A stretch of DNA of 64,000 nucleotides from Erythroxylum novogranatense (GCA_029891385.1 CM057233.1:11101460-11165459), one strand, 5' to 3'. Positions 47,301 through 59,451 are shown, counted from the first letter of the stretch. Made by a program: numbers and translations. The notes: generated by a model not told the origin, from the sequence alone.

Positions 47301-48166
47301 TTTCTCCTAACTACCATGGCATTCAATTTCTAAATCAAATCATAAAGAAAACTTAACAACAAAACTTACCTATTAGCTTTTCCAACCTTGAATTTCTTTC
47401 ACTTCTTTACTTCCTACCTTCACTAATCACTTCTTCTACCACCATACATATATATTTCATCATCATGGGAAGACTATAGCTTAGTGACAAGTAAGAGAAC
47501 TCTTGAGTGTTTGGAGGAAGATGAAGAAAGAAGAAGAAAATCTATAGATATGGAAAATAGAAGTAGTTTTTCGGATGAGATGAGCTTTTAAACCCTTAAG
47601 GAGTTCTTTTCATTCTTTTTATATACACATCACCGAAATTACAAGGTTAGAAAGCATTAAATGAAGGTCTAAGTTGGCTAAATGTGATTGGTTATGGTTT
47701 TAAAGAAAAGTCAAAATAATAATTATTTAATCCAGATCAAAAACTAACCCAATCAAATCAATTGACCCCAATTTTAATCCCAAAATAATATTCCCAATAA
47801 GACAGTGTCATTGGGTAGCAATTTTTTTTTCTACCGAAAATCGACTGGTTCGCCAATTGGCGATTTTTTCGGTCCGGGAATTTTCTCCAGAAAAATCCAG
47901 AAAATTCCTAAAAATCCCTTAAATTAGAAAACAATTTATGGCGCACTCAGAATAATTTTCCAAACTCAAAAATCACGTTAATCTCAATAAAATTGTCTTA
48001 GGCACGAAAACCGGAAATATCATGTATGCATGTACAGTAAGTTCATGTGCACAATTGTGACTATGCAGCAATCCTATTATGCATGAGCAATCCTATGAAA
48101 TCCCAATCTAGCACATCCTATGCCAATTTACTATTCTACCATTCTAATTGAGGGTGGGATGTTACA
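44380..48166 (-). repeat. Element B 5' LTR (right copy)
   Basis: Collinear with 35985-39766. The inner end reads TATAGCGCCCCC, a two-transition variant of TGTAGTGCCCCC. The outer end is GGGTGGGATGTTACA. The inverted twin hairpin is at about 44796-44835, and a (TA)n tract at about 45817-45833. Confidence 0.94.
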
Positions 48167-48172
48167 GACAGA

Positions 48173-48604
48173 GTGTTTCTCCGAGTGTCACCATGGAGAG
48201 GAGTTTTGAGATTCGGCAAGAAGGGCAAGTTGAGCCCTCGGTATATTGGTCCGTATGGGATTATCGAGAGGATAGGACCATTGGCATTGCCGAGTGAGAT
48301 GTCCCAGTTGCACGATGTTTTTCATGTGAGTATGCTCCGATGGTATCGATCAGATCCGACTCATGTGATTCCGGCTCAGGAGATTAAGGTAGCCAGTAAT
48401 TTGAGTTATGTTGAGGAGCCGGTACAGATTGTGGGATCTTGGGTCAAACAGTTGAGGAACAGGGTTATTCCACTGGTAGAAGTCCTTTGGAATAACCACT
48501 CATCTGAGGAAGCAACTTGGGAGACTGAGGAGCATATGAGGAGACAGTATCCTCATCTATTTGATCAGACAGGTATGAAATTTCGAGGTCGAAATTTTTA
48601 TTAG
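48173..48604 (+). pseudogene. Element A integrase C-terminus and chromodomain
   Basis: Continuation of the A polyprotein after B. It reads FLRVSPWRGVLRFGKKGKLS, RYIGPYGIIERIGPLA, DVFHVSMLRWYRSD, then a chromodomain (YVEEPVQIVGSWVKQLRNRV, EATWETEEHMRRQYPHLF) and a stop at 48602. The piece is open throughout. A short deletion relative to B removed residues between GPLA and LPSEMS (B: GPLAYRLALPSEMS). Confidence 0.9.
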
Positions 48605-48615
48605 GAGGGGAGAAT
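48601..48615 (+). other. Element A polypurine tract
   Basis: TTAGGAGGGGAGAAT directly precedes the 3' LTR start. Confidence 0.85.
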
Positions 48616-48878
48616 TGTAACATCTCATCATCGATGGGAAGGTTATTTTTGTATATTGGGACGGGTTAGGATTTTACATTTTTCACATTTGGAGTTGAGC
48701 ATACATTTGGCCTCTAATTATAGAGGAATGAGTTATTTTGCACATGCATTTATATGTATATGCATTCATGGCATTTTTCGGCATTTTATTGTGAATATGA
48801 TGCGTTTTATGAATTCTGAGATAATTGGGTTTGAATAGTTGAATTGGAACTGTTTCAGAGGGATTTTTTTCTGGCAAA
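48616..48878 (+). repeat. Element A 3' LTR, first part
   Basis: Starts TGTAACATCTCATCATCG and matches 29988 onward. About 25 bp present in the 5' LTR at 30240-30265 are missing next to the C insertion point. Confidence 0.93.
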
Positions 48879-50290
48879 TGTTGGATCGCGTACGGTCCGA
48901 GTATTCACAATACGCTGCGGAAAAGACCATACAAAAACATCACGTATAATCAAAAACACGAAGGATTAACGAAAATACCTTATTTTCGTGGGTGGATTGC
49001 TTCTTTTCTGATATCAAGACACTGCAAATCGCTAATGCCCTCTACCGGTATCCACACGAGCATGCACGATCCGGGGCATACAGAAGTGTGCTAGACGTCT
49101 GAAAACCTTTCGACGCCAAACGATCTTTCTCTTGGATGGTGGCTAGGGTTTCCTGACAATTGTGTCGTTAACCTAATGAGACCTAAGCTTCTCTATTTAT
49201 AGAGAAACCCTAATCTCATTCAGGCCCTATTAAGTTTTGGCCTATTATATCATATATAATAAAAGCCCGACAACTTAATTCAATTTAGCCCAATAAATAT
49301 ATCTAAATATATTTATTCAATACCTAATAAATTAGGCCCAAGAGAATAAGCCCAGATCACATCACTCTTTGTGTGCGACCCTGTAGGCTCATTTGATGTT
49401 GGCAATGGGCTTGATTACACTTCAAGGCCCATAAGTCATAAGCGGCCTCTAGCAAGACATTATGACTATCCAAATCAAATGAGGATCGATAATCCAATTT
49501 AACCTGTAACTATAGTTATAAGCTCAGTCCTTTTGTAACACGATATCAAGATTAATCATAAGGCATGGTACATGTCAACCTTTGATTAATCATAGTTTAT
49601 TGATCCCCAAGTTGACTGATTATAACAAATGACATTGATGACTCTTCATCAATTCATTTGAGCACGGCCATGCATTTCTTCAGTCACACTTGTCAAGAGG
49701 CCCAAATGATATCTCTCTCACTTATATAGGTAAAAATTCCATCTACGTCATTCACATCCCTCCGCATGATTCATTTGATGTCCAACATAAGACTATTTAT
49801 TATTCGGTTAAAAATAACTTAGTTTAATATCAAACACGAATTCCTCATGTAGGAACCATGATGACTTCAGTCAAAGGACTAAAGTCAAACCATATTGAGA
49901 ATCACTAATGACATGAAACCATGTAGTATTCTCTTTTGGGTTGATCCAATATATGTTCTCTAACATATATCTATGTTTCGATTTGATATCTCATATCCAT
50001 GATCAAGAAACGTGATCATCAATCGAACACATACTAGCCTTAATTCATTATTGTTCCACCAATAATGATCGACTAGGACGATCTAGAATAGTATTATAAC
50101 ACTTATGGTTTTACTATTAAGTCACATACTTGATGACATAAGTTTAATACCATTCATGGAATGTAAATCACATAACATAAATGAAATACATACATATATG
50201 AAACGGAATACCTCATAATATATTATTAACAAATCATAATGTTAATACATGAATCACAAATGTTCATTGGCCTAGGGCACACTACTAATA
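48879..50290 (-). repeat. Element C 3' LTR (left copy)
   Basis: Starts TGTTGGATCGCGTACGG and ends CACACTACTAATA, where the other copy ends CACACTACTAACA. Confidence 0.92.
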
Positions 50291-50306
50291 ATCTCCCACT
50301 TGCACT
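50291..50306 (-). other. Element C polypurine tract
   Basis: The minus strand reads GCAAGTGGGAGAT before the LTR, the tract usual in many plant copia elements. Confidence 0.85.
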
Positions 50307-50309
50307 AGG

Positions 50310-51538
50310 CCCAATCAGTCAGATATCTAATACCCATAGACCTCGTATGACTCTCATGTTTAGGCTGTGGAAGAGGCTTATTAAGTGGATCAGCAATGTT
50401 GTCATCTGTGCCCACTCGCATATCTTCACGTCTCCTCTTCTAATGATCTCTAATCAAATGGAAGCGTCTCGAGTATGTGTTTGGATCTATGATGCGAATT
50501 TGGTTCCTTAGCACGTGCTATAGCCCCATTATTATCACAATAAAGGTCTATAGGACTTGCAATGCTAGGAACAATTCCAAGCTCTGTGATGAACTTCCGA
50601 TCCATCTGACTTCCTTAGCGACATCCGAGGCGACAATGTACTCGACTTGGTTGTAGAATCGACAACGATGTCTTGCTTTGAACTTTTCCAACTCATCGCA
50701 CTCCATTCAAACAGAACAAAAACACGATTGCGATCGAAATCATCTATGTCGATGAAAACTAGCATCGGTGTAACCATTTACAACTAGCTCTCCTTCAAGT
50801 CCTCCATAGACTAGAACATATCTTTAGTTCTTCTCAAGTACTTAAGGATGTTCTTAATCGCTATCCGATGACTCTCACCATAATTAGATTGGTATCTACT
50901 TGTTATGCTCAAAGCATATGAGACATCAGTCGAGTACATAACATGGCATACATGATAGATCCAATTGCGTATGCATATGGAATCTTACTCATGCGCTCAA
51001 ACTCCTTATCCAAGTAGGACAATCCTTCTTAGAAAGCTTGATTCCATGTGACATAGGTAAGAATCCTCTCTTGGAATCTTGCATACTAAACCTTTTCAAT
51101 TACCTTATCTATGTATGTACTACGACTTAGGCCTATAAGCTTTCTTGATCTATCTCTATAGATCTTAATGCCTAAAACATAGGCAGCCTCACTTATGTCT
51201 TTCATTGAGAAACGTTTCCTTAACCAAATCTTGACACTCTGTAAGGTCGAATATCGTTTCCAATGAGCAATATATCATCAACATATAAAGCTAAAAGACA
51301 ACAAAGACTCCCACTAACCTTTTGTAAACACAAGGTTCATCTTCATTCTTGATGAATCCAAACTCTTTGACAACTTCATCAAAACGAAGATTCCAACTTC
51401 TTGATGCTTGCTTGATCCATAAATGGATCTTTGAAGCTTGCACCTTTCCGAATTCTTAGGATGGACAAAACCCTCAGTTTGTATCATATATACATCCTCA
51501 AGTAAGTTTCCATTAAGGAAAGCCGTTTTGACATCCAT
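50310..51538 (-). pseudogene. Element C reverse transcriptase end and RNase H, degraded
   Basis: 51538-51314 begins MDVKTAFLNGNLLEDVYM, the RT palm. The active site LYVDDILLIGND is in a neighbouring frame at about 51285-51250. Below 51000 only frame-shifted traces remain (for example a segment matching copia RT thumb near 51180-51000 and RNase H near 50880-50560). Confidence 0.78.
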
Positions 51539-51567
51539 TTGCCATATCTCATAATCGTAGTATGCAG

Positions 51568-52350
51568 CTATGGCAATAAAATTCTAATGGATTTGATCAT
51601 GACCATCGGAGAAAATGTCTCATCATAATCAATTCCATGAACTTGTCGATAACCTTTAGCAACAAGTCTTGCTTTATAAGTGTGCACATTTCCATCCATG
51701 TCGAGTTTCTTTTTGAAAACCCATTTGCATCCAATGGTCTTCAAGCCATCAGACGGATCAATCAAAGTCCAAACTTGATTGTCATACATGGATTGCATCT
51801 CTGCTTTCATGGCCTCTAACCATTTAGCAGATTCTGGACTTTCTATAGCTTCTTGATAGGTTGTGGGCTCATTATGATCGATGAGCATCACATTGTCATC
51901 ATCAGTAACGAGAAATCCATATCTCTCGGGTTCATGACAAAACCTATCAGATCTACGTAGGCCTTGTGTTGTTGAAGACTGCTCATCAACAGCTTGTGAG
52001 CTCGCTTCAATCTCCTTTTCAGGCTCAATGTCATTTTGTGAAACTTGAATTTCTTCGAGTTGTACTTTACTCCCACTATTTCCTTTGGAAACATATTCCT
52101 TCTCTAAGAAGAAACCATTTCGAGCAACAAACACTTTGTTCTCTGATGGGATGTAAAAGTAATATCCTTTAGTTTCCTTAGGATATCCCACAAAATAACA
52201 TTTTTCAGATTTGGGTGCCAACTTGTCAGCAATTGGACGCTTCACATAAGCCTTACAACCCCAAATCTTTAGAAAAGATAAATTGGGACGCTTCCCAATC
52301 CATATCTCATAAGGTGTCTTTTCTACAGCCTTTGAAGGAATACGGTTCAA
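51568..52350 (-). pseudogene. Element C integrase end and RT front
   Basis: One open piece of 260 residues. It starts in the integrase C-terminus (SKAVEKTPYEIWIGKRPNLS, KIWGCKAYVK) and continues through a linker (SEKCYFVGYPKETKGYYFY). It enters RT with WLEAMKAEMQSMYDNQVWTL and YKARLVAKGYRQVHGIDYDE. It ends before the VKTAFLNG segment, which is in another frame. Confidence 0.87.
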
Positions 52351-52949
52351 TATGAATGCTGCGGTTTCTAAAGCATAGCCCGTAAGTATTTTGGAAGATC
52401 AGTTTGACTCATCATTGATCGAACCATATCTAATAGAGTTCGATTTCTCCTTTCAGAAACACCATTCCATTGAGGAGTTCCTGGAGGAGTCAATTGTGAA
52501 ACGATTCCACAATCCTTAAGATAATCATCAAACTCTTGGCTTAAATATTCACCTCCTCGATCAGATCGAAGGATTTTAATATTCTTGCCAGTTCGATTTT
52601 ATACTTCATTCTTATACTCTTTGAACTTTTCAAAAGATTCAGATTTGTACTTCATTAAATAGACATACCCATATCTACTGAAATCATCTGTAAAAGTAAT
52701 GAAATACAAATAACCTCCTCTCGCTGATATGCTAAAAGGACCGCATACATCGGTATGTATAAGGCCCAATAGCTCATTGGCCCTTTCCCCTTTACCTGTG
52801 AAGGGGGCCTTTGTCATATTACCCAGTAAACAAGAATCACACGTGTCAAAAGATTCAAAAGAATTAATGAATCCATCTTGATGGAGTTTTGAAATGCGTT
52901 TTTCGTTTACATGGCCTAAACGACAATGCCAGAGATATGTTGGGTTCAA
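52351..52949 (-). pseudogene. Element C integrase
   Basis: 52949-52599 carries the finger (LWHCRLGHVNEKRI, CDSCLLGNMTKAPF) and the core with HTDVCGPF and TFTDDFSRYG. The third part (52598-52360) reads LRSDRGGEY and then WNGVSERRNRTLLDMVRSMM with the catalytic Glu, interrupted by a stop near 52600 and one near 52400. All three catalytic residues are still visible. Confidence 0.85.
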
Positions 52950-53001
52950 ATCGTTAGATTTAAACTTCTTGGTATTTATGTTATAGATGGGCTCATTTGT
53001 A

Positions 53002-53709
53002 TCAAACTCGAGTGTTCAGAGTATAAATGCCATTTAATTGACGTATAATGCCATATAAAATGTCATTCTTATAAATGGAAATACTTCTATTCTCAATAGA
53101 AAATTTAAATCCATCATTATCTAAACAAGCAAAAGAAATAATGTTCCTACTCATAGTAGGTACATAATAACAATTCTTGAGTTCCAAAATGAGCCCAGTA
53201 GGTAAAATAAGATCATAAGTCCCCACGGATAAAGCAACAACTCTTGCTCCATTTCCCACACGCAGGTCGATCTCACCAGACATCAATCTTCTAGTCCTTC
53301 TTAGACTTTGCACATTAGTACAAATGTGAGTTGCAGCTCCGGTATCTAATACCCAAGATGCAGAAGGAGTAAAATTGATTTCTATAACAAACATACTTGA
53401 AGAAATAGTCGCACTATTCTTCTTCTCTTTCAGCTCTTCCAAATAGAGTTTGCAATTCCTTTTCCAATGACCAGGTTCATTGCAATGGAAGCAAACTCCC
53501 TCCTTGGGTCCCTTAGTCTTAGCTTTGGGCTTGGGCTTGGACTTAGGTACTTTACCTTTGTCCTTTGCTGTGCCCTTCTTCTTGAAAGCCTTTCTTTCTT
53601 GCTTGAGAACAATTCTCGAGTTCCTATACCAATCTAAGAAATTTGTTCCATTAAACTTTTCTTTCTCTAGGATAGATCGCATAGAAAGGTTTGTGGATGG
53701 AGTAGCCAT
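53002..53709 (-). pseudogene. Element C gag-protease with gag deletion
   Basis: It starts MATPSTNLSMRSILEKEKFN, the normal copia Gag N-terminus. After about 40 residues it jumps to a Lys-rich region (KKKGTAKDKGKVPKS) just before the zinc knuckle CFHCNEPGHWKRNC. Most of the capsid part is therefore missing although the frame is kept. Protease follows with WVLDTGAATHICTN (catalytic DTG present). The frame stays open for 235 residues across the deletion. Confidence 0.87.
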
Positions 53710-55490
53710 AATCTACAAAAAATTATGCAATAAAGGTCAACATTTTTATTTTTATGAGGTATTAGCTCCCACTCAAATAAATAACCCTCAATTGAAAAAT
53801 GGGAGAAACAAGATCCATATTTCACTAAGTCCTAAGAAAGCTTTGGCTTAACACTCAAAACTTAGTTATTTAGGTAGAAAACTCTTTTCAATTACATCAC
53901 ATGTAACTCTTGATGGGCTTATGTTAAAATACATCTTATGTACTGCATGTATGTATAAACCCAATCTTATGCCCCAAGCCCAAAACCGTTTTGATAGCTT
54001 AGTTAAGTTTAACCATACTTTACCTATGAATAGCACCATTATTCAAATGTCTTCCTTAGATAATCCCCACATGCCTTGCTTTGGTAAAAACCCACATAAG
54101 GATGAGCTAGAGATAAACATTGGTAAAGATTTATAGAAGGCATATAAACTTAAAATTACGATGAGGGTCGTTCTTAGAAGATTATTAATCCTTATAAAGA
54201 ATTATGGAAGATTACAAAACGCTTGTTATAACCTTGGCTTGATTCTAATTGTTGATTTGAAAAATAAATTTAATTTAATAATTCAACTCTTGAAAAATTA
54301 AATTAAATTCCAAAACCCTTTCCTAATAAATAATCCTTTGAAAACAATTTTCAAATTTCAATAAAACACCTTTTATTATTATTAGGAGTATTTATTAATT
54401 TAATCTCTATTAAAAAAAATAAAAGATAAATTAGGGTTTTTAAAACAATTTAAAACAAATTAATAAAAGGAAAGGGAGGGGCGTCTGGCGCGTGCAGTGC
54501 ACGCGCCAGCGCTGGCACGCGTGGGGCGTGCCCACGCCCCTGGCAGACGCGGGCGCGTGTCCCACACGCGCCCGTCGTCTTCTCCAACACGCCCGTCCTC
54601 TCTTCTGGTTTTTCCTCCTTTTTTTCTTCTGGATCTTCCTTCCACTACTCCCACGTTTCCACAACCACGTTGAACCGCACCCCACGTCGCACGCACAACC
54701 GTCGGATCTCCAAGGAAAACGTGAAGCTTCAACCATCGGGTCTCCAACCGACGGTTTTCGCAGCTCATGGCGTCACCGGAGACGCCATCGCCGCCGGCGA
54801 CAGTGGTGTCACCGGAGACGCCAACAGATGTGGTGTGCGACGCCCATCTATGGCGTCACACGCGGTGGGTCGTCACCGATGGGCGATAATCACCCATTAT
54901 CACCCATCGGTTGTGTTCTTTCTCAACACAAATGGGGGAAAAAGAAAAAGAAAACGCAGAACATTGCAAAAGCAACCCAGAAAAAATGCAAATACAAAGG
55001 AGAATCTTCAAACCAGAAATCAAACATGTGATTCAACAGTAAATACAAAGAATCACCGAAACCAAACATCGCATATTTGGGTTAGGGAATAAATAAACCT
55101 TAAGAATTTGATTTCCAGATCTATACACGCAGAAGCATATGAAAAATCAAATCAGATCGCATGCATAAATCTAAAACAGAAAAACCCCGAAAACATGTAT
55201 AATCAGAAAACATGTATGCGGTAGTGGAGGAAAACAATTTCCGGAAGCGACACAAAACATCCATTGAATAACAAGGATTTCAGAAACCCATTAATCACCA
55301 TATATTCACATAGAACAAAATCCAGATCATGCATCAACGATGAAACAATTTCCAGCTTCGGGAAATAATTTCCAGAACACGACATACATAAAACAGAAAC
55401 AATTTCCACATACTTTGTCGTGTTCCGAAGCATCAAACACAAATCAACAATCATAATCAAGCCTCTAATCTAAGATTAACGATTAAACCT
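53710..55490 (-). other. Element C untranslated leader
   Basis: Long region between primer site and gag on the minus strand. The half near gag is AT-rich. A GC-rich segment at about 54475-54900 is packed with inverted repeats: CTGGCGCGTGCA/TGCACGCGCCAG at 54485-54509, GGCGCGTGT/ACACGCGCC near 54560, and ACCGATGGG/CCCATCGGT near 54876-54912. It also has a direct repeat GTCACCGGAGACGCCA. ORFs here look spurious. Confidence 0.65.
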
Positions 55491-55503
55491 GGCTCTGATA
55501 CCA
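55491..55503 (-). other. Element C primer-binding site
   Basis: The minus strand reads TGGTATCAGAGCC, initiator tRNA-Met type, next to the right-hand LTR. Confidence 0.93.
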
Positions 55504-55504
55504 C

Positions 55505-56924
55505 TGTTGGATCGCGTACGGTCCAAGTATTCACAATACGATACGGAAAAGACCATACAAAAACATCACGTATAATCGAAAACACGAAGGATTAACGAAA
55601 ATACCTTATTTTCGTGGGTGGATTGCTTCTTTTCTGATTTCAAGACACTGCAAATTGCTAATGCCCTCTACCGGTATCCACACGAGCATGCACGATCCGG
55701 GTTGCGGCTGTAGTATGCTAGCACGTCCTGAAAACCTTTCTGAACGCCGCACGATCTTTCTCTTGGATGGCGGCTAGGGTTTCCTGACAATTGTGTCGTT
55801 AACCTAATGAGACCTAAGCTTCTCTATTTACAGAGAAACCCTAATCTCATTCAGGCCCTATTAAGTTTCGCCCATTATATCATATATAATAAAGCCCGAC
55901 AACTTAATTCAATCTAGCCCAATAAATATATCTAAATATATTTATTCAATACCTAATAAATTAGGCCCAAAAGAATAAGCCAGATCACATCACTCTTTTG
56001 TGCGATCAGAGGCTCATTTGATGTTGGCAATGGGTTTGATTACACTTCAAGGCCCATAAGTCATAAGCGGCCTCTAGCAAGACATTATGACTACCCAAAT
56101 CAAATGAGGATTGATAATCCGATTTAACTCAGAACTATGGTTATAAGCTCGATCCTTTTGTAACACGATATCAAGATTAATCATAAGGCATGGTACATGT
56201 CAACCTTTGATTAATCATAGTTTCTTGATCCCCAAGTTGACTGACTATAACAAATGACATTGATGACTCTTCATCAATTCATTTGAGCACGGCCATGCAT
56301 TTCTTCAGTAACACTTGTCAAGAGGCCCAAATGATATTTCTCTCACTTAAGAGAGGTACAAATTCGATCTACGTCATTCACATCCCTCCGCATGATTCAT
56401 TTGATTTCCTACATAAGACTGTTTGTTATTCGGTTAAAAATAACTTAGTCTAATATCAAAACACCGAATTCCTCATGTAGGGAACCATGATGACTTCAGG
56501 TCAAAGGACTAAAGTCAAACCATATTGAGAATCACTAATGAAATGAAACCATGTAGTATTCTCTTTTTGGGTCAATCCAATATATGTTCTCTAACATATA
56601 TCTATGTTTCTGATTTGATATCTCATATCCATGATCAGTAAAACGTGATCATCAATCGAACACATACTAGCCTTAATTCATTATTGTTCCACCAATAATG
56701 ATCGACTAGAGACGATCTAGAATAGTATTATAACACTTATGGTTTTACTATCAAGTCACATACTTGATGACATAAGTTTAATACCATTCATGGAATGTAA
56801 ATCACATTACATAAATGAAATACATGCATATATGAAACAGAATACCTCATAATATATTATTAACAAATCATAATGTTAATACATGAATCACAAATGTTCA
56901 TTGGCCTAGGGCACACTACTAACA
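55505..56924 (-). repeat. Element C 5' LTR (right copy, 1420 bp)
   Basis: Starts TGTTGGATCGCGTACGG on the plus strand and ends CTACTAACA. Collinear with 48879-50290. Confidence 0.93.
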
Positions 56925-59451
56925 GCAAATTGGAAAAAAATGTCTGGACCGGATATTTTCCGAGTAACGAACTGATTGACTTCATAGGACTGTGATAAAT
57001 GTCCAATGGTAATGAGGAAAATAGATACTTGATTTTAGGAATGAAAATATGGAACCATTGGAATTTAAGGACTATTAGACTAGGAAAGATATTGAAAAGA
57101 AAGTGAGCTTTAATGTTGAGGAATGGATGAGTGGCAAATACCTAGTTTTGGTAGTCTTTGAACAACCTTTAAAATGCCTTAAGTTTAAAATTTCTCTTTT
57201 GAAAACTTTGAAAACCTCTTTGCAGTAAAATATTTTCCTCCAACTTAGGGCTTTCTCTTCTCTTCTTCCGTTGGTGATTTCGATCCCCTCTTCAAGATTC
57301 TAGCTTGCTCCTTCCTTTTTGTTGAAGATCAACTAAAACCTTGAGAGAATGATGATTTGTGAGAGTTTAAAGGCTCACCGTGGGTGTTAGAGAAAGGTGA
57401 TAGGGTTGGGGAGAATTTCGGAAGATTTGAAGATTTGAGAGCTTGATTGGTAAGTAAATTGGCTTTAATGTGGTTTTATTGTGGTTGAAATGCATTTATG
57501 GGCTTAAATGTGTAAGATAGTGGTAGTTGAGAGTGAGTTATGGTTGATTTTAGAGAGATATTGGGAGAAAATCTGTCGTAGAAGTTGAGAGAAGCCCCGC
57601 ACGTCGCGATGTCTGCGAGGGCCTCGTCGCGACGAGCGGATAAGTACTTGCCGCGATGAGCATGGTGAGACGTCACGGCGAGCTCGAAATTTTACACCGC
57701 GACGAGCCTTTCCGTGCGTCGCGGCGAGCTACTCCCACGCCGCGGCGAGCCCCATTTTTCTGAAGTGAGGTCTATTAGTTTTTGTGGCATAACTGATGGC
57801 GTAGACCTCCAATTGAGGTGATTCTTGATTCTTTATGAACTAGAGAAAGATGTCTACAATTTATATGAAGAATGAAAGTTCAAATTGAAATTAGTAAGAT
57901 CGCTATTATTGAACGAATTTTGAGTAAGGTTTCCTATTTCAACCTAAGGATAGTTTCTTGATAATTAGGGTATAATTGTGAGATTTCCGAATGTAAATTC
58001 AATGCTATTGGAGTCTTCAATAGGTGAATTTGATCTAGTTCAAGATGAATTTGGTTTTGAGGTTTTCTTGAGATTAGTTTAGTGTATGTGATTTGGCAAA
58101 TGGAACTGAAAAGTAGAAATGAGACTTGTGGAATTCCAGGTCAGTATATTGAAAGCGAATGAGTCATTATTGATCAATTGAGTGAAATGTTAGATTTTGA
58201 CAAAAGATAGTGAAATTAGGGTTATAGCACCGGGAAGGTCACGAATATGCATCGTACATCTTTTCTTTAAGACATGTGCATCATTGAATCTTTCTGATTG
58301 AGCATCTAGTAATGGGAGCTATTTGACTGTTATAGAGGCACCGTTGGATCGTTATTCCACGGATATTGCTGAGACTTCTAGGCAGTAGCTCGGAAGTTAC
58401 AGGTGAGTAACCTAGTTGGTTCCTCAATTTTTTATTATTGTTAAATGCTTTGTAAACTGTCTGTGATTGTGAATTGTATGAGCATGTGAATGATTAAGAT
58501 TGATATGTCTGCTTTGGATAAATCGAACTCGACCGCCATGTGATTTTGAAGAATTGCGATAAATGGGTGTTAATGTCAATGTGACTGTGATTATATTGGA
58601 CATGTTGCATTTCATACACAAATACATAAACTGATAATAATAGTTGTGACTTGAGTCGCCACTGATACTGAAAGGAGCCTCGAGCTCGAGGGGAGTTAGT
58701 GCATACCCAGAGGGCTTTCCTATTCCCTAGACGCGTCTACTGAATACTGTTCACTGTTTAAGCACTCGGTCACAACACTATAATAAAATGGGAAAGAGTC
58801 ACATATGCATTGCATACACATTGTGATGGATTGAATGTAGGGAATGGGAAATAGGCAAGAGTGCATGATACAATTATGATAACTGATTTGCGAAATTTCT
58901 GAGTTCTGTGATTGCATGAGAATCTGTAAATTGCTATATGGTTTTTCAATGTGTTATTGTGTTATGCTGTACGCTATTTGCGTAATACATGAATTGAGTG
59001 AACCATCGATGATGGTTTCTCATTGAGTTCGCAAACTCACCCAAAATTGCATTATATTTTTTAGGATCGATAGATTAGACTCCTAGCTCTAGAGATAGAC
59101 TTTTCCTGCCGTGTAGATCTAGTTGGCAAGAGAAGTTATGGCTCACAGGTCGGTCAGCTGGGATTGTTTTGTGGATGACCTAGTTAGATTTTCGTATCAG
59201 TTTCCTTTTTGGAGTAATGTATTTAGACAGTGGAAATCTGTTGGACTTGTATATAATTTTGTTTGAAGATATGAAATGAGAAAGCATCTTGGGTTTTTTT
59301 AAATATAGTGATTTTTTTATTGCAGCTTTTATTACTGATTCCATGAGAGTACTGTAGTGGCTAACTGCTCGTAGCCTCCCTTATTGTAGGATATGTCTCG
59401 AGATGATCCATGGGCGTCCCGGTGCGTACCCTACGGTAAGGGGTCGCTACA
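56925..59451 (+). repeat. Element A 3' LTR, second part
   Basis: After the GCAAA duplication the sequence continues collinear with 30285-32818, including the CGCGACGAG block (57597-57750) and the twin hairpin (59001-59039). It ends GGGGTCGCTACA. Confidence 0.93.

Larger units (their letters stand above)
35985..48166 (-). mobile_element. Tekay-lineage chromovirus B, inserted in integrase of A
   Basis: The 5-bp duplication GACAG lies at 35980-35984 and 48167-48171. LTRs of 3.78 kb at 35985-39766 and 44380-48166 flank a 4.6-kb interior encoding gag, protease, RT, RNase H and integrase-chromodomain on the minus strand. Its proteins are close to those of A, yet its LTRs resemble those of the LARD much more than those of A. 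Removing B restores the A reading of GD|RVFLRVSPWRG across the junction. Confidence 0.94.
48879..56924 (-). mobile_element. Ty1/copia retrotransposon C, inserted in 3' LTR of A
   Basis: The 5-bp duplication GCAAA lies at 48874-48878 and 56925-56929. LTRs of about 1.41 kb at 48879-50290 and 55505-56924 flank a minus-strand gag-protease-integrase-RT order, which is the copia order. A long leader (53710-55490) separates primer site and gag. Stops, a gag deletion and RT breaks make it inactive. I do not commit to a copia lineage. Confidence 0.93.
29988..59451 (+). mobile_element. Tekay-lineage Ty3/gypsy chromovirus A, split by elements B and C
   Basis: The 5-bp duplication TGCTT lies at 29983-29987 and 59452-59456. 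The 5' LTR (29988-32818) is followed by primer site, gag, a truncated pol, then B (35985-48166), the end of integrase with chromodomain (48173-48604), a polypurine tract and a 3' LTR split by C. Without B and C the element is about 9.2 kb. Tekay assignment rests on the integrase wording (IWVIVDRLTKS-type, HPQTDGQSER) and the C-terminal chromodomain. Protease and the front half of RT are deleted. Confidence 0.92.

Noticed and set aside
54440..55092. Long overlapping ORFs on both strands in the C leader
   Set aside because: They arise from the low stop frequency of the GC-rich segment. Repeated Arg-rich or Cys-poor content and overlap on both strands argue against coding.
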